64,000 nucleotides of DNA from Amylostereum areolatum (lineage: Eukaryota; Basidiomycota; Agaricomycetes; Russulales; Stereaceae): assembly GCA_012932865.1 (NCBI GenBank), contig SAXG01000015.1, positions 889,861 through 953,860 of the forward strand. Direction: 5' to 3'. Within the stretch, counting starts at the first letter, position 1. Each line of letters opens with the position of its first letter. The translations under genes were made by a program, and so were the position numbers. Of this stretch, positions 32,887 through 45,340 are shown piece after piece. Under the pieces are notes generated by a model that saw only the letters and a list, made by a program, of their open reading frames with translations, was not told where the DNA came from and searched no databases.

Positions 32887-35111
32887 CTAGCACCCCATCC
32901 AGCTGACTGCGCCCACCGCATCCCTCTTTTCACATCCGCCGCTCCCCGGGACGATCGTCACTTCCAGCGCGATCCGTGCTCCAGCGCGCGGTCTTTGTCC
33001 AGGGCCCCGACTGATGACTCTGGGACGTGTCTGGGTCTGCAGCGTGAGCACCTCGTCGTAGTCGTCCTCATCCTCGCCGTCGCGTTGTGTCAGGCTAGGA
33101 TGCTGGCACGAACCGCTTGGCTTGACGGTACATCGGCCAGTGAACGCTTTGTACGTACTCACGAACTTGGATACACCGTTCTTGTATCACTCCCGTTGCG
33201 ATCCATCTCCATCCACGAAACACGTTGTGCTCCCAGCATGCGCCCACTCGTCCGCGCGTCCTTCCACGAGCCGCGTAAGTCCCCTCGCGCTACGCGCGCC
33301 GACGTCCCGCCAGCGCTTCTTGCCAGTGCCGGGGCTACCGAATGAGTGCCATTCGTACACGCCCAGAAAACGCACGTCTGCACGCGCTTGACTGGTTTCT
33401 GTGCGAGCGCGGGCCCGCGAACAGGGGTGAGCACCCGCTCTTCTTCTGGCAGGGTCGCCGACCTTCGAAGAGCGTCCGTAAGCCTGGGGGCACACGTAAC
33501 AAGAACGAATAACAGCATACCGACATGTTTGCTTGACCCACGTGGTGGTGGAATAGGAATCGCTCCGGAGGGGGTCGAACCCTCCATGCACCCTCTGCGA
33601 AGCGTCGGAGCCATCGTAAGTATTCGCGAGCGAGCCCACGAGCCTTCAAACTGCAAGTAGTCAGACACTAGGACGCCGACGAGAAAAAGGATTCCAAGAA
33701 CGCACCTGGAGTGGCAAAGCCGCAAAATCTCACTTCTAGCCGCCGCCGCCGCCGCCGCCGCCATGGCGGTCGTCGAGAGGGCCGTCGGCCTTGAGGTCTT
33801 GAAGTGCTTCTCCCATCCGTGAAATGCGAGTCTCACGCCCTGTCTATCAATGCGCGACCGCAAACGGCGCTATGGAAACCCTGGAAGATGTATGTCCTTT
33901 TTGCCACGGTTCCAACCACGCGACGAAGCGGACGATGCTGGGCGATGGCAGGGTTTTGGACGGAGTTCGGCGGACCGTAGTCGATCTGCAAGTAAGATGG
34001 AGAGGTTAGTTCACGCGGACGTAGGATTAGGAAGAGAACATGCCCGTCGCCGCCATCCCCCCATCTCCCAGAATGCACCAACTCGGTGACGAGAAGGAGC
34101 TCTTCAGACCCTCGCTGGCCGTCATATTCCATCCACGGGGTCCTGATATTGTTCGAAACCAGACGCTCCAAACGCCTACTGCAGAATCTGGGGTAGAAGA
34201 ATGAGAATGCTAAGAAAAAGCGAAAACGAAAATGAACGGAAGGCATACTTTATTCAACGCGGTCCGTGCCCCAGACCGATTCCAGAGTAAGTCGGCACGG
34301 TAAGGCGTCTTCGCATGCAGTCTCGTCGGAACTCCCGAGCACAATGGACCAGAGAGCTACGAAAAAGGTGAGATGTAGTTAGCTTATCACGCGAGCGTGA
34401 GCAACGCAAGCCACCGCCTACCAGCACCGTTTGCGAGCCGCCGTGAACGGAACAAAGTTCAGATACTCGGGCCGCTTGCTTTGACGAAGCGTGGATGCTG
34501 AAGGCGCCGTGGCCAGTCTTCCGTGGGTTTGTAAAGGACGGTGGGAGTCGAGAGCGACGTGTTATGTCGCCTTGAGCCGATCAACGGACGAGATTGGAGA
34601 CCTTCAAACATTCAACGACGGCGCATGCATGTCTGTACAAAGTTGAAATGTGGATCAGCAGGCGTGCGGGTGTGAAGAAAGCGAGGACTATGCACCTTGA
34701 GAATGCCAGCTAATGTGCGCGTCCGTTGCGGTGAGGCCAGAGTAAACACGGGTGGGATCTGGTCAAATGTGTCAGTGAACGCTCGGGTGGGAGAGAAACC
34801 AGAACGCACCGAGGTCGACCGCCATCCGAGGCGAGAGCATGCTGGCGTTGTCTGGCCATGTACACGCGTTCAAGGAGTCGATACGTGGGCTTGGTGATTT
34901 GCGATGCATGGGCCAAGGGTCCGCGCTCGATGGTGGGGCCACGGTGGGTGGCGAGCCAAGACGAGGGGAGAACTCGAGGAGAGAAACCGAAGAGATCCGC
35001 GGAACGACCGTCTTCCTGATTTGAAGTGGAGTGGGGATTCGGGAATGAGAAGTCTTGAATACCTAAGAATGCACCGTCAGAGCCCGACGACGCTGGGACG
35101 GGACACGCCAT
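32887..35111 (-). other. Possible fragmented minus-strand gene, copy 1 (unresolved)
   Basis: Several short minus-strand frames with plausible 50-60 base introns, but no complete model. One exon (about 33550-33640) matches the exon at 36120-36205 both in DNA and protein (GGFDPLRS), and a LQIDYGPP frame near 33990 resembles LQINDGLP near 36570. This suggests a diverged or decaying paralogue pair. A (GCC)n run lies at 33739-33762. Function unknown. Confidence 0.3.
33551..33640 (-). repeat. Dispersed 90-base homology block, copy 1
   Basis: About 45 bases around CTCCGGAGGGGGTCGAACCC are nearly identical to 36130-36175. On the minus strand both translate to (V/R)GGFDPLRS. Confidence 0.7.
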
Positions 35112-35898
35112 GTAGGATGGAAACGCACCGATTGAAGACTACGAACATCAACCATCCCCCGTGCAGAGGTTCCTTCTCGTAGACTTAGCTCTGTCGACCA
35201 GGAAAACCCAGCTTTAGTGGGCAAAAACACGGATGGAAAATGTGGCCGATCTAGGTAAGATATTGGAGAGAGGTCAGAGCGGGGATGGTATTGGTGGTAC
35301 GTCGTCCCGTGTCGCTCGGTGTGACGCCGCCTGCTGTCACGCTTGGTCGTGATGGCAATTTGCGAGTCTTGAAGGTTAAGAAGGAGTAGAGATAGTATGC
35401 AGCGCAGCAGGGTTGAGGAAGGGAGGAAAGTGAGGACGGGCGGCGGCGGCGGTGGGTGGAAAGGCGCCAGGACGGCGACGTCATCGACCCGTGCAGTTCT
35501 GCGCAGTCCCTCTTGCGTCAGGAGAGCCCAACCGCTTCAAGCGTCGGTACGTTTCATCGATCTCATCCTTTCCGTCGCGCTCACGCTCGATATGCGCCAG
35601 GTAAATCGGCAAGTGTCTCCATTCCCTCCCTTTCCCTACTACCCTCGGTCCCTCGCGGCACAACACCTCGCTCCCCATCAGCCCTACCTCGCACGGAACC
35701 AGCCACCCGGATACATCATCATGTCCGCCCATCCACCCGTCGTTCCGCACCAAGCATCCGTCTCGCGAGAATGGCCTCGTAAATGTAGGTACGCGCGCGG
35801 CGTCCTTCTCGCCGTTCGCCGTTCCGAAATGCATGCTGCCTGTATGCGTCCTTCACGTCAACCTCGAGTGAGAGGTGCGCTCGCAGCCAACCAAACAC
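35112..35898. other. No supported gene
   Basis: Plus-strand frames here (for example 35397-35963) have no recognisable domain and are likely chance; some CCTCCC-rich sequence near 35600 could be promoter DNA. Confidence 0.35.
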
Positions 35899-37250
35899 TC
35901 ACCGAAGCTGGATGTCGTCCACGCCGAGGATGGCGGGGTGCTGCGCGCGCCGTTGATGTCTGATGAGCAGGCTTAGGACCGTCGTGTCTTGTCTGTCGCC
36001 GAGGTTGACAGGTTCATCCGACTGCGCCAAAGAAAGTATTCGTAAGCTCGGCGGGTACAATTGAAGGACGAGAACAAAGAACGACACACCTTTGCGTGCG
36101 TACACATATGCGACGATTGAATAGAAACCACTCCGGAGGGGGTCGAACCCTCCACGCACCCACTGCGGAGCGTCGGGGTAAGTATCGCACCCGGGCGGAA
36201 GTCCACGAGTCTTTGTGCTGTAAAGGAAGAGTGGCAGGGGAACAGAGAGAGATAGTAGACAAACCTCCCTTACCTGGCCTCGATCAAAGGTCGCCCCTTC
36301 CAAGGTCCACGCGTACTGAATGCGGTCGTCCCTATGCCAAAGAGACATTGCGACGGCTTCGGAGGGAGATGAGGGAAGGGGAGAAGTCTGTGCGAACGGC
36401 CCCGCCGTCAGGGAGTAGCACGACCAGAAACCGGGGAAAAAAACGCACCTGGAGGATTCAATTCCATAACCGCGATCGTCAACTTTGCCTTGAGCTGCCT
36501 TGGTTCTAACCGCGCGGCAGACGCTGGCTGACGGCAGGGTCTGGATAAGAGCCGGAAGACCGTCGTTGATCTGCAGAGAACAACGCGAGTGTGAGTCTAT
36601 GCACACGCGAGATGGGGAAGAGGACGTACCCGCAATTGCCATGCACCCATCTCTCGCAGATGCACCGACTCGCCGGTGGCGTCGATTGGGGACGAGACAC
36701 TCCCGGGTAATCGGAAACAGGACACCAGCTTGAGTTTGTGAAGGAGGGCTGGCGCAAGAGATCGTAAGGTCGTGGCTACGTGGTTGAGCGATGCCGCATC
36801 AGCGAGTGCCTGACCGAAACGAAAACACCCAGAGACCACACCTCGGTCAGCGCTCGGAACTCCAAGGGTATTCAGCGCCACGCTGAGGCCGAAGGACTCT
36901 TTTTGACGCGTGCTATCCCGTCGTCCCGCGCCGCGTGAAATGCGGCGTCATTCCTATCGGAGTTCGTGAGTATCGGGAAGGACGAAGATGCAGGTATACG
37001 CACCTCTGGGTTCGCACCGTACACCCTCCTCGCCCGAATCATATCCCCTGCCGCAGAATCTAACGGGGCACGTAAGTAGAACTGAAGGAACGAACGGAAC
37101 CGAAGTCGTATGCCGCGTCGTTGGCTCCGCATTCGCCGCGCGCGGGCTCGTCGTCGTTGAGATGTATCGAGAACTAACTGTGAATAAAGGCGTCAGTACG
37201 AATGCGTGAGTGAGAGGCATATCGCACCTACGATCCAAGAGAGCGCGCAT
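35899..37250 (-). other. Possible minus-strand gene, copy 2 (unresolved)
   Basis: Minus-strand exon-like pieces in order: FYLRAPLDSAAGDMIRARRV (about 37070), ALADAASLNHVATTLRSLAP (36790), SVHLREMGAWQLR (36650), LQINDGLPALIQTLPSASV (36560), WHRDDRIQYAWTLEG (36320), QWVRGGFDPLRSGFYS (36160) and NLGDRQDTTVLSLLI (35990). The pieces are separated by short intron-like gaps, and helical content looks real. I do not recognise the family and cannot join all exons. Confidence 0.4.
36121..36205 (-). repeat. Dispersed 90-base homology block, copy 2
   Basis: Partner of 33551-33640. The intact-looking copy 2 protein reading (GGFDPLRSGFYS) suggests a conserved exon rather than a mobile repeat. Confidence 0.7.
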
Positions 37251-38900
37251 TGAACTTGAGCGCTATTATCTGGTCGAAGGGGCTGCGAAATTCCGAGTTC
37301 GTGCTCCGCACTGAGCGGAAATTCGACGGGAGAGGGGAGCGGGCGTCGGGATGACCGTCTCGAGGAACAGAATTGTGCTCGAAACCCCGGGAAGATTGGA
37401 ATGGGAGGAGGATGGGTGACAAAGGCTGCCCGCGGGTACCTAGCACCTCGCCCACACCTGGATGTTGGCCGTCAGAAGCCGCCGTCGTTGTGCACGGGGC
37501 ACACGATAGAGAGCGTAGCGTAAACGAAGCTTACATATCGAAAGCCATTTCGACCATCGAACCATCGACTAGCTCCCTCCAAGTCCATCTACCCTGCGCA
37601 CGTTCTACTTTGCCCGAGCGTCCATAAGACGAGAAAACGCCGTGGTATGTGAGAGCATATGCAAGGCCGACCGACGTTGGTAGAAATGAATGACGTGGAA
37701 GTGAGCGGGTCCTTAGAAAAAAAGAGAGAGAGAGAGAGAAGAGGAACGTGGTGATGGTCGTCGTCGTCGTACGAAACAAAGTTTGACGCGAATTCGCGGC
37801 GGATTCAGATGCCTTTCCTCTTTCCTTCCTCCGCGCTCAAGCTCCTCTCTCATTCCCACCGCTCACCTTGCCCCGCCACGCAGATCCCAGTCTGTCCTCT
37901 CTCCCTTCTCGCTGGCGACCGTACAAAAACATGCCTTCGCCACCTCGCATTCGCGGTCCACCTGCCAGTCCGTCGACGAACTCACTTGACATCTAGGTAA
38001 CTCCCCGGTCTGTCGTTCAATATACGTGTCTCCATTGCCGAAGGATTCACTGGCCGAAGGACCTATCCTTCACCTCCCTGCATCCGTACCACTCGCCCTT
38101 TGTGCCCGGGAAATCTGTCGCCGTGCTGGATCGCCCGGTGGCGACTGTCCGCCAAAGCCTTCGCTCACCCCCTTCCTTGTCCCTCCCTGTTCAGTCCTCT
38201 GATGTCCCGGACATGTAGCTTGATCACCCCATATTCACCCGCCGCTGCGTTCGGACCTACGATCACGCGCTCGACTTTGGGAGGATCGGCGGGGGACGCG
38301 TCTTGCAAGGTGCATCCGGCGCGACCGTGGTGGTGAACGAATCGATCGGCTGGTCCATTTGAAAATCTAACATTCCTCTTCTGCCCTCGTCTGCCCCGCT
38401 CGAAAACACACAAGGTGCGCGAAAAACGGCTCAAGGGCCCATGCACATGTGCAGAGTCCGTCAGCCTCGCGCGCATTCTGGTATCTTTCCTTGTCGCTTC
38501 CCTCCACATTCCACGTTGATTGCGGTCGCCAAAGTCGCGGCCTTGTTCTCTCGCGCCTTCTCTCTCTCTCTCCCGTCGCGCTTCGTGCTCTGTTTGAAAT
38601 CTTGACCTCTACGTAAATGCGAAGCGACGCGGTGGCTTGGTCGAAACGAGCGGCGGTGCAGCCTGCTTTGAACCCGGCATGTATTCTCAAAATAGATGTA
38701 CTGTACACCTATCACAGTATCTGTAGTTCTCCGTCGGAATTGAGACGGAGGGTCCGTGCCCACACCCGCGTGGGGCGCCGAGGCGATGTCCGCCGCGCCT
38801 CGAGGCTCCTCGCCTTTGCTGCTTACCACGACATCCAGATCGCTCAAGCAAACCTCAAACCCTCAACGACTTCTCAACAACAAGCAAAAAACACACTCAA
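37251..38900. other. No supported gene; 5' region of the NLR gene
   Basis: A GA microsatellite lies near 37719-37740. Frames on both strands are short. The A-rich, ATG-poor stretch 38850-38900 looks like the leader of the following gene. Confidence 0.4.
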
Positions 38901-41900
38901 ATGGATTCTGCAGGGATTCCGTGCGTTTCTCGGCTTTCGCGCGACCGGCTTGGGCTGATTATGGCTACCTGGCAGTGATCCTACTATACCCCCCGGTCCT
39001 CAGGAAAGCGACGACCGCGGCGACCCGCTCTTCAACGCAACAATCAAAGGTGAGCTGTCTCGTCACTGATGCTCGTCCGCGATACCGTTAGCTGACGCTG
39101 CTCTCGCAGTATTTACTGTTACCGATCTACCGATGACTTCAAGCAACACATGCGGGCTCTCGCGTCGGAAGAAGGCGTATGTCGCGGTGACGGTGGGGGG
39201 CAGGACGGAGCGGACTCGGAATGTAAAGGCGGCGGGAACTGCAACGTGGAACGAGGGCTTGACATTGTGTGTGTTCGCCACCTCTCGGGTTTCTTCATCG
39301 TGCTCACCACCGTTCGCGCGCGACAGTGCCCGAGTTGCGCGTTCGGACGCCGTCAAGCTTGAGGCATTCTATCGCCACCGCAAGAGCGACAAGTCTCTCG
39401 GCTCCGTCGAAGCCACGCTTGCGTCGCTCGTCGACGCATCCCGCCCAAACGCGGATAACCGTACGCCTGCCCGTTTCTTCTGATTGATCCTCGCGCCTCA
39501 ACCGGCGGTTCCACAGGCTCGCCGCGCGTCACACGTCCCTTGAACAACTCGTCTTCGGACGCTCAGATCATAGTACAAGCCACCATCGCCCCACGGACGG
39601 ACACTCCTACTCCAGTCGCACCGACGCAGGCTGACCCGATGAAGGTCGCCCCGACGCATGAAAGTCCGACGCAGGGAACCCCGAAGCAAGGTGCTCCTAC
39701 GCAAGGTACCCCTACGCAAGGCTCACAAACGCAAGGACCACCCGTACACCCAAACCCGTCCCAGGTCGAGGAATCCTTTTCTGGCGCGCAGGAAGCTCTG
39801 GCCGGTGCGGAGCAGGCGGCGGCCGGAATGCATACGCTCTCAGAAGCCAAAAGTTCCGGCGTGCAGGGCGTAGTATCCAGTGTCGACACTATGAACCAGG
39901 CCACTGACACATGGTCGTCGGTGCTGTCCGATGTCATCTCCAAACTCGGAGCGTTCACCGAGGTTGTCGATAAGATTGCCGAAGTTCGTCGCATCGCGCC
40001 CTTTCCGTGTTTGTCGATAGTTCATACTGTTTCTCCAGGTTCATCCCTACGCGAAGATGGCATGGATGATCTTGTCCGCCATTCCGAAGGTACGTCATAC
40101 GGTGTCTTTCGGCGTGACGGTCGTAGTTTGAACTTGGGGACAGGTCATCCAAGGACAGAATGAACTCGACGACAGCGTCAGCGACCTCTTCAAGTCTATA
40201 TCAACGACCTTGGATATCACCGATGACCTTCGAAAAGGACATGTCGACCTCGGCGGCAAAACCGATATTCTCGCGCGCATCGCTCAGCAGGTCACGGAGT
40301 GTGCTTATTTCATCGCGGAATATGCAAAGGCCAAGAGATTCGGTAAGTGTTCCGCCTTACCAGTAGCCATCAGAATATTCACACTTTCGCTCAGCACATC
40401 GCACGCTCAAGCATATGTTCTCGTCGGCGCGCTCGGAAGTTCAGGAATACACAACCAAACTCACATCGCTGAAGGACGAGTTCTACGGCCGAGTGATCAC
40501 GCGCACCACAATCACGGTCATGCGTGTTCTCGGCGTCGTGGAGGAAACTCGAGACGTGGTTCAGGATATGAGTACGTCTCACCTTCCGTGTTCGCTAATA
40601 TACTCAACAAGTCTCCAGGTCAACGCTCACTCTTGGGTGAGATGCCATATGCGGCGGGAGCACACTATGACCCTGGAAAGGGCTGTCTCATCGGCACACG
40701 CACTGGTGTTCTCGATGAGATAACGAAGTGGATCAACTCCGAGGATGCCCCTCGTGTATGCCTCCTTACAGGTGGTGCTGGGGCCGGAAAATCTGCCATC
40801 CTTCACACCATTGCTTCCCACTTTGAGACACTGCATCGTCTTGGGTCTTCATTCTGTTTCCGTCGTGGCCAACATGAACTTGGTCCAGACAAATTATTTT
40901 CAACCATTGCTGTTGACCTGGGACACAAGGATAATACTTTCTGTGCTGCTCTTCTTAACATCTTGAAGGATAATAAATCTAAGCGAACCTCTCCATATCT
41001 GGATTCGCAGTTTGGTTATCTCAAACAAGCTCTTGGCTCTCTTGTGTTTTCTGGGCCTCTTGTGATTGTGATTGATGCTCTAGATGAGAGTGAAGATGCC
41101 ACCTCCCGAGCAGCTCTACTAAAAGTTCTTGTGAATGACTGTGCTACACTGCCATCCAATGTCCGGATTTTGGTCTCATCACGACCTGAAAATGATGTTC
41201 TTGATATCATTCAGACCTCCACAACTATAAAGCAATGCCATATGGATTCCATATCCAAGGCTGAGACAGACAGAGATATATCAATTTTCATCCATTCCAT
41301 GCTTCCCACAAGTTCCCTGCCACCAAATGCCTGTGATGATCTAACAGTGAAGGCAGAGGGTAGTTTTCAGTGGGCATACATCACTTGTGCATACATAACA
41401 AAGCGTACAGTGGGGACAGATTTGAAGAGCCGTTTCCAGAAGGGCTTGGCTTTATCTGCTACACTAGATAGTCTTTATCATCAAGTCTTAAAAGACATGT
41501 TCAAGGATGATCAAAGTGGCTTGGATACTTTCAAGGAGGTCATGGCAATGATATTCACTGTGTTCACTCCACTGCCTATGGATGTCTTAAATCACCTTGA
41601 ACACTTTGGCAAGATAGATGGATCACATTCTCCAGGGAAATCTCTATCTGGTCACAATGTTAGAGATGTGCTCAGCTTCATGGGATCATTGTTGAAAGGG
41701 GTGGATAAATCAGATGAACCAGTGATTCCTCGACACATATCATTTCGAGATTTTCTGCTAAATCAGCGAAGTGGAGAGTTTTACATTAATCTGTCCATGA
41801 TGCATGATTTCCTGGCTACTGCTACACTAGGAATTCTGAAACACGAACTACACTTCAATATGGGAAATATTCAGACATCCTACAAGCTTAATAAAGGCAC

Positions 41901-44656
41901 TATTTCCAAGGACATTGTCACTAGTCTTGATGCATCCGGTGTCACATATTCATCATTGTATTGGGTGCAACACCTGAGAGAGACATCTCCTTCATCCTTC
42001 TGGGTAAATGAAGTGACTGAGATGCTAGAGACCAAGTTCCTCTATTGGCTTGAAGTCATGAGTCTGATAAACTCTGTCCTCATTGCCCAGAGGAATATGG
42101 GATATTTGCAGAGATGGTGTAAGGTAAGCTTCATTTCTACCAGACTAATTGAATCATATCCTCAACTTACCATTCACATAGAAACTCCCAGTTGAGCTAG
42201 CAACAGCCAGCCCAGCAGAACTTGTCTCAGATGCACACAAATTTGTAGCTCACTTCAGCCAGGTCATCGCTGAATCACTGCCACATATCTATCTCTCAGC
42301 CCTTGCACTCTCTCCAACAGAGTCCTATATTTTCCAGGAGTATAGGTCACATCTGCAAAGTGTTCCTACAGTTGCATCAGATGATGTAAAATCTTGGCCA
42401 TCGGGCCAAAAAGTATTCAGTCGGCACACCAGTGCAGTGGTCTCTTTTGCGTTCTCACCAGATGGCACTCAGGTTGTCTCTGGATCAGGGTCTGTGTGTC
42501 TCTGGGATGTGGCCTCTGGAAAGCAAATGAATGATCCATTGCAGGGACACACTGATACTGTGTATTCTGTTGCATTCTCCCCAGATGGCACTCAGATTGT
42601 CTCTGGATCAAACGATGGGACTGTGCGTCTCTGGGATGTGCTCTCTAGAAGGCAAGTGGGTGATCCATTGCAGGGACACACTTCTTGTGTGTATTCTGTT
42701 GCATTCTCCCCTGATGGCACTCAGGTTGTCTCTGGAACAGGGGAGAGCACTGTGCATCTCTGGGATGTGGCCTCTGGAAAGCATGTGGGTGATCCATTGC
42801 AGGGACATACTAGCTTGGTGACCTCTGTTGCATTCTCCCCAGATGGTAATCATATTGTCTCTGGATCATGTGACAACACTGTGCGTCTCTGGGATGTGGC
42901 CTCTGGAAAGCAAGTGGGTGATCCATTGCAGGGACACACTGATGGAGTGACCTCTGTAGCATTCTCCCCTAATGGCACTCACATTGTGTCTGGATCGGAT
43001 GATAAGACTGTGCGTCTCTGGGATGTGGCCTCTGGAAAGCAAGTGGGTAATCCATTGCAGGGACACACTGATGGAGTGACCTCTGTTGCATTCTCCCCAG
43101 ATGGCACTCAGATTGTCTCTGGATCATGGGACATCACTGTGCATCTCTGGGATGTGGCCTCTGGAATGCAAGTGGGTGATCCATTGCAGGGACACACTGA
43201 TCTAGTGAACTCTGTTGCATTCTCCCCAGATGGCACTCAGATTGTCTCTGGATCAGATGATGGGACTGTGCGTCTCTGGGATGTGGCCTCTGGAAAGCAA
43301 GTGGGTGATCTATTGCAGGGACACACTAATGGAGTGACCTCTGTTGCATTCTCCCCAGATCGCACTCAGATTGTCTCTGGATCAGACGATGGGACTGTGC
43401 ATCTCTGGGATGTGGCCTCTGGAAAGCAAGTGGGTGATCCATTGCAGGGACACATACGTGATGTGACCTCTGTTGCATTCTCCCCAGATGGCACTCAGAT
43501 TGTGTCTGGATCATATGACAACACTGTGTGTCTCTGGGATGTGGCCTCTGGAAAGCAAGTGGGTGATCCATTGCAGGGACACACTGGTTTTGTGACGTCT
43601 GTTGCATTCTCCCCAGATGGCACTCAGATTGTCTCTGGATCAAATGACAACACTGTGCGTGTCTGGGATGTGGCCTCTGGAACGCAAGTGGGTGATCCAT
43701 TGCAGGGACACACTGGTTTTGTGACGTCTGTTGCATTCTCCCCAGATGGCACTCAGATTGTCTCTGGATCAAATGACAACACTGTGCGTGTCTGGGATGT
43801 GGCCTCTGGAACGCAAGTGGGTGATCCATTGCAGGGACACACTGATGGAGTGACGTCTGTTGCATTCTCCCCAGATGGCACTCAGATTGTCTCTGGATTA
43901 TGGGACAGAACTGTGCGTCTCTGGGATGTGTCCTCTGGAACGCAAGTGGGTGATCCATTGCAGGGACACACTGATGGAGTGACGTCTGTTGCATTCTCCC
44001 CAGATGGTACTCAGATTGTCTCTGGATCTGGAGACACCACTGTGCATCTCTGGGATGTGGCCTCTGGAAAGCAAGTGGGTGATCCATTGCGGGGACACAC
44101 TGATGGAGTGACGTCTGTTGCATTCTCCCCAGATGGCACTCAGATTGTCTCTGGATCAAATGACAACACTGTGCGTCTCTGGGATGTGGCCTCTGGAACG
44201 CAAGTGGGTGATCCATTGCAGGGACACACCAGCCAGGTGACCTCTGTTGCATTCTCTCCAGATGGCTCTCAGATTGCCTCTGGATCATGGGATGGTACTA
44301 TCCATATCTGGGATATCGAGTTCCAAAATGCACTTCATTCCCTGAGTGGTCCAGTCACTTTTCCCCCAGCCCACATACATCTTTCATCAGAGAAGAAACA
44401 TGCCCTCTGTAACTCCGCACAGTTCATATTGGAGGGATCCCCACCTACCCATGTAAGAGACTGGGTGAAACTGCAGGAGGATGGTTGGATCGTTGGGCAT
44501 AATGAAAACCTCCTGCTCTGGGTCCCTCTTTATTACCGTGAATTCCTGGTGAAGCCAAACATGCTCAATATCATTGGAAGAACTCCTGTAGCGCTGGATC
44601 TGAGCCAGTTTGCTCATGGTAAAGACTGGACAAAGTGCTGGGTTGCACCTGAATGA
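38901..44656 (+). CDS. NLR-like STAND protein: C2, NACHT, 15 WD40 repeats
   Basis: Exons: 38901-38920, 39009-39049, 39110-39460, 39517 to about 39981, then short exons near 40039-40090 and 40145-40344, 40395-40572, about 40618-42123, and about 42182-44656. An N-terminal C2-like domain (FNATIKVFTVTDLP, YVAVTVGG, ATWNEGLTL) may bind membrane. A Pro/Thr/Gln repeat linker follows, then helices (DILARIAQQVTECAYFIAEY), then NACHT with Walker A GGAGAGKSA (40771-40797), Walker B VIVIDALDESED and SRPEND. A helical part leads to 15 WD40 repeats of 43 residues and a C-terminal domain shared with the truncated copy. Fungal STAND proteins of this build (the HET-E/D/R type) act as intracellular sensors in non-self recognition, where repeat variation sets specificity. 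Base composition drops in GC from about 40.6 kb on. The first two exons are less certain. Confidence 0.85.
42437..44320 (+). repeat. WD40-coding tandem array, 129-base unit
   Basis: Fifteen units of 43 codons (VTSVAFSPDGTQIVSG, then variable x-D-x-T, then LWDVASGKQVGDPLQGHT). The framework is almost invariant in DNA as well as protein. Units 10 and 11 (43562 and 43691) look identical over 129 bases. Variation sits at the residues before and after the structural Asp and at the two residues after GHT. Confidence 0.95.
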
Positions 44657-45340
44657 GGTGCTTGAGAAGGTCAGTTTCCATCTATCTTGTATTTGTTTAC
44701 CACTGACATAAACTACTTCACTAGCAGTATGCCACCTTATTCCGTCATGTCTTGTGCATGAGCTCGCACTGTGTCGTGATCCGAATACCTACCTCGCTAC
44801 TTTCTGCAAAACTGAATAAGAACAGTGTTTTAGTATCATAATCAAATAGTAGTCGTAAGAATGCGCGCGCAGAAGACGCGGGGGTCGGGTCGGGGAGTCA
44901 AAGTCGTGCAGTCGTGAAGGCAATAAAGTAATGACATGCATCGGAAGGATGCATGCGTGCAGTGGAGTCGTGCGTGCGTGAGAGGATTAGCGGAGCGTAC
45001 GGCGGGGGACGGTCTACAAATAAAAAGGTGCGTGCGGAGGAATGCGAATGCAGGATACGAGGATAAAAAATGAAATGACAAGACGGAAGTGAGGAGAGGA
45101 GAGATAAGAAGAGAAGAAGGAACAACACGGCTTTGTCGATTAAACAAGGGAGGTGTGGTAAGACATCGAGTCATATACGGAGGAACAGGAGGACGAGGGT
45201 AAACAACGGTGGAGAGACGGATGAGCGTAAACAGTGAGACGGAGACGGCAGACGAAAAAGTAGAAACAGAAGACATGGAGAACGTATGTATATATATAAA
45301 CAAACCGCGGAAACGGCGTCGAGCAGGCTCGCGAGCGCGC

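Noticed and set aside
33551..33640. tRNA-like T-arm (GAGGG TTCGACC CCCTC) on the minus strand, also at 36121-36205
   Set aside because: The T-arm folds, but no matching acceptor 5' strand, D-arm or anticodon arm lies at the right distance in either copy; the shared protein reading explains the conservation better.
43326..44288. 320-codon open frame on the minus strand
   Set aside because: It is the antisense of the WD40 array; the periodic repeat unit keeps the opposite strand open by chance.
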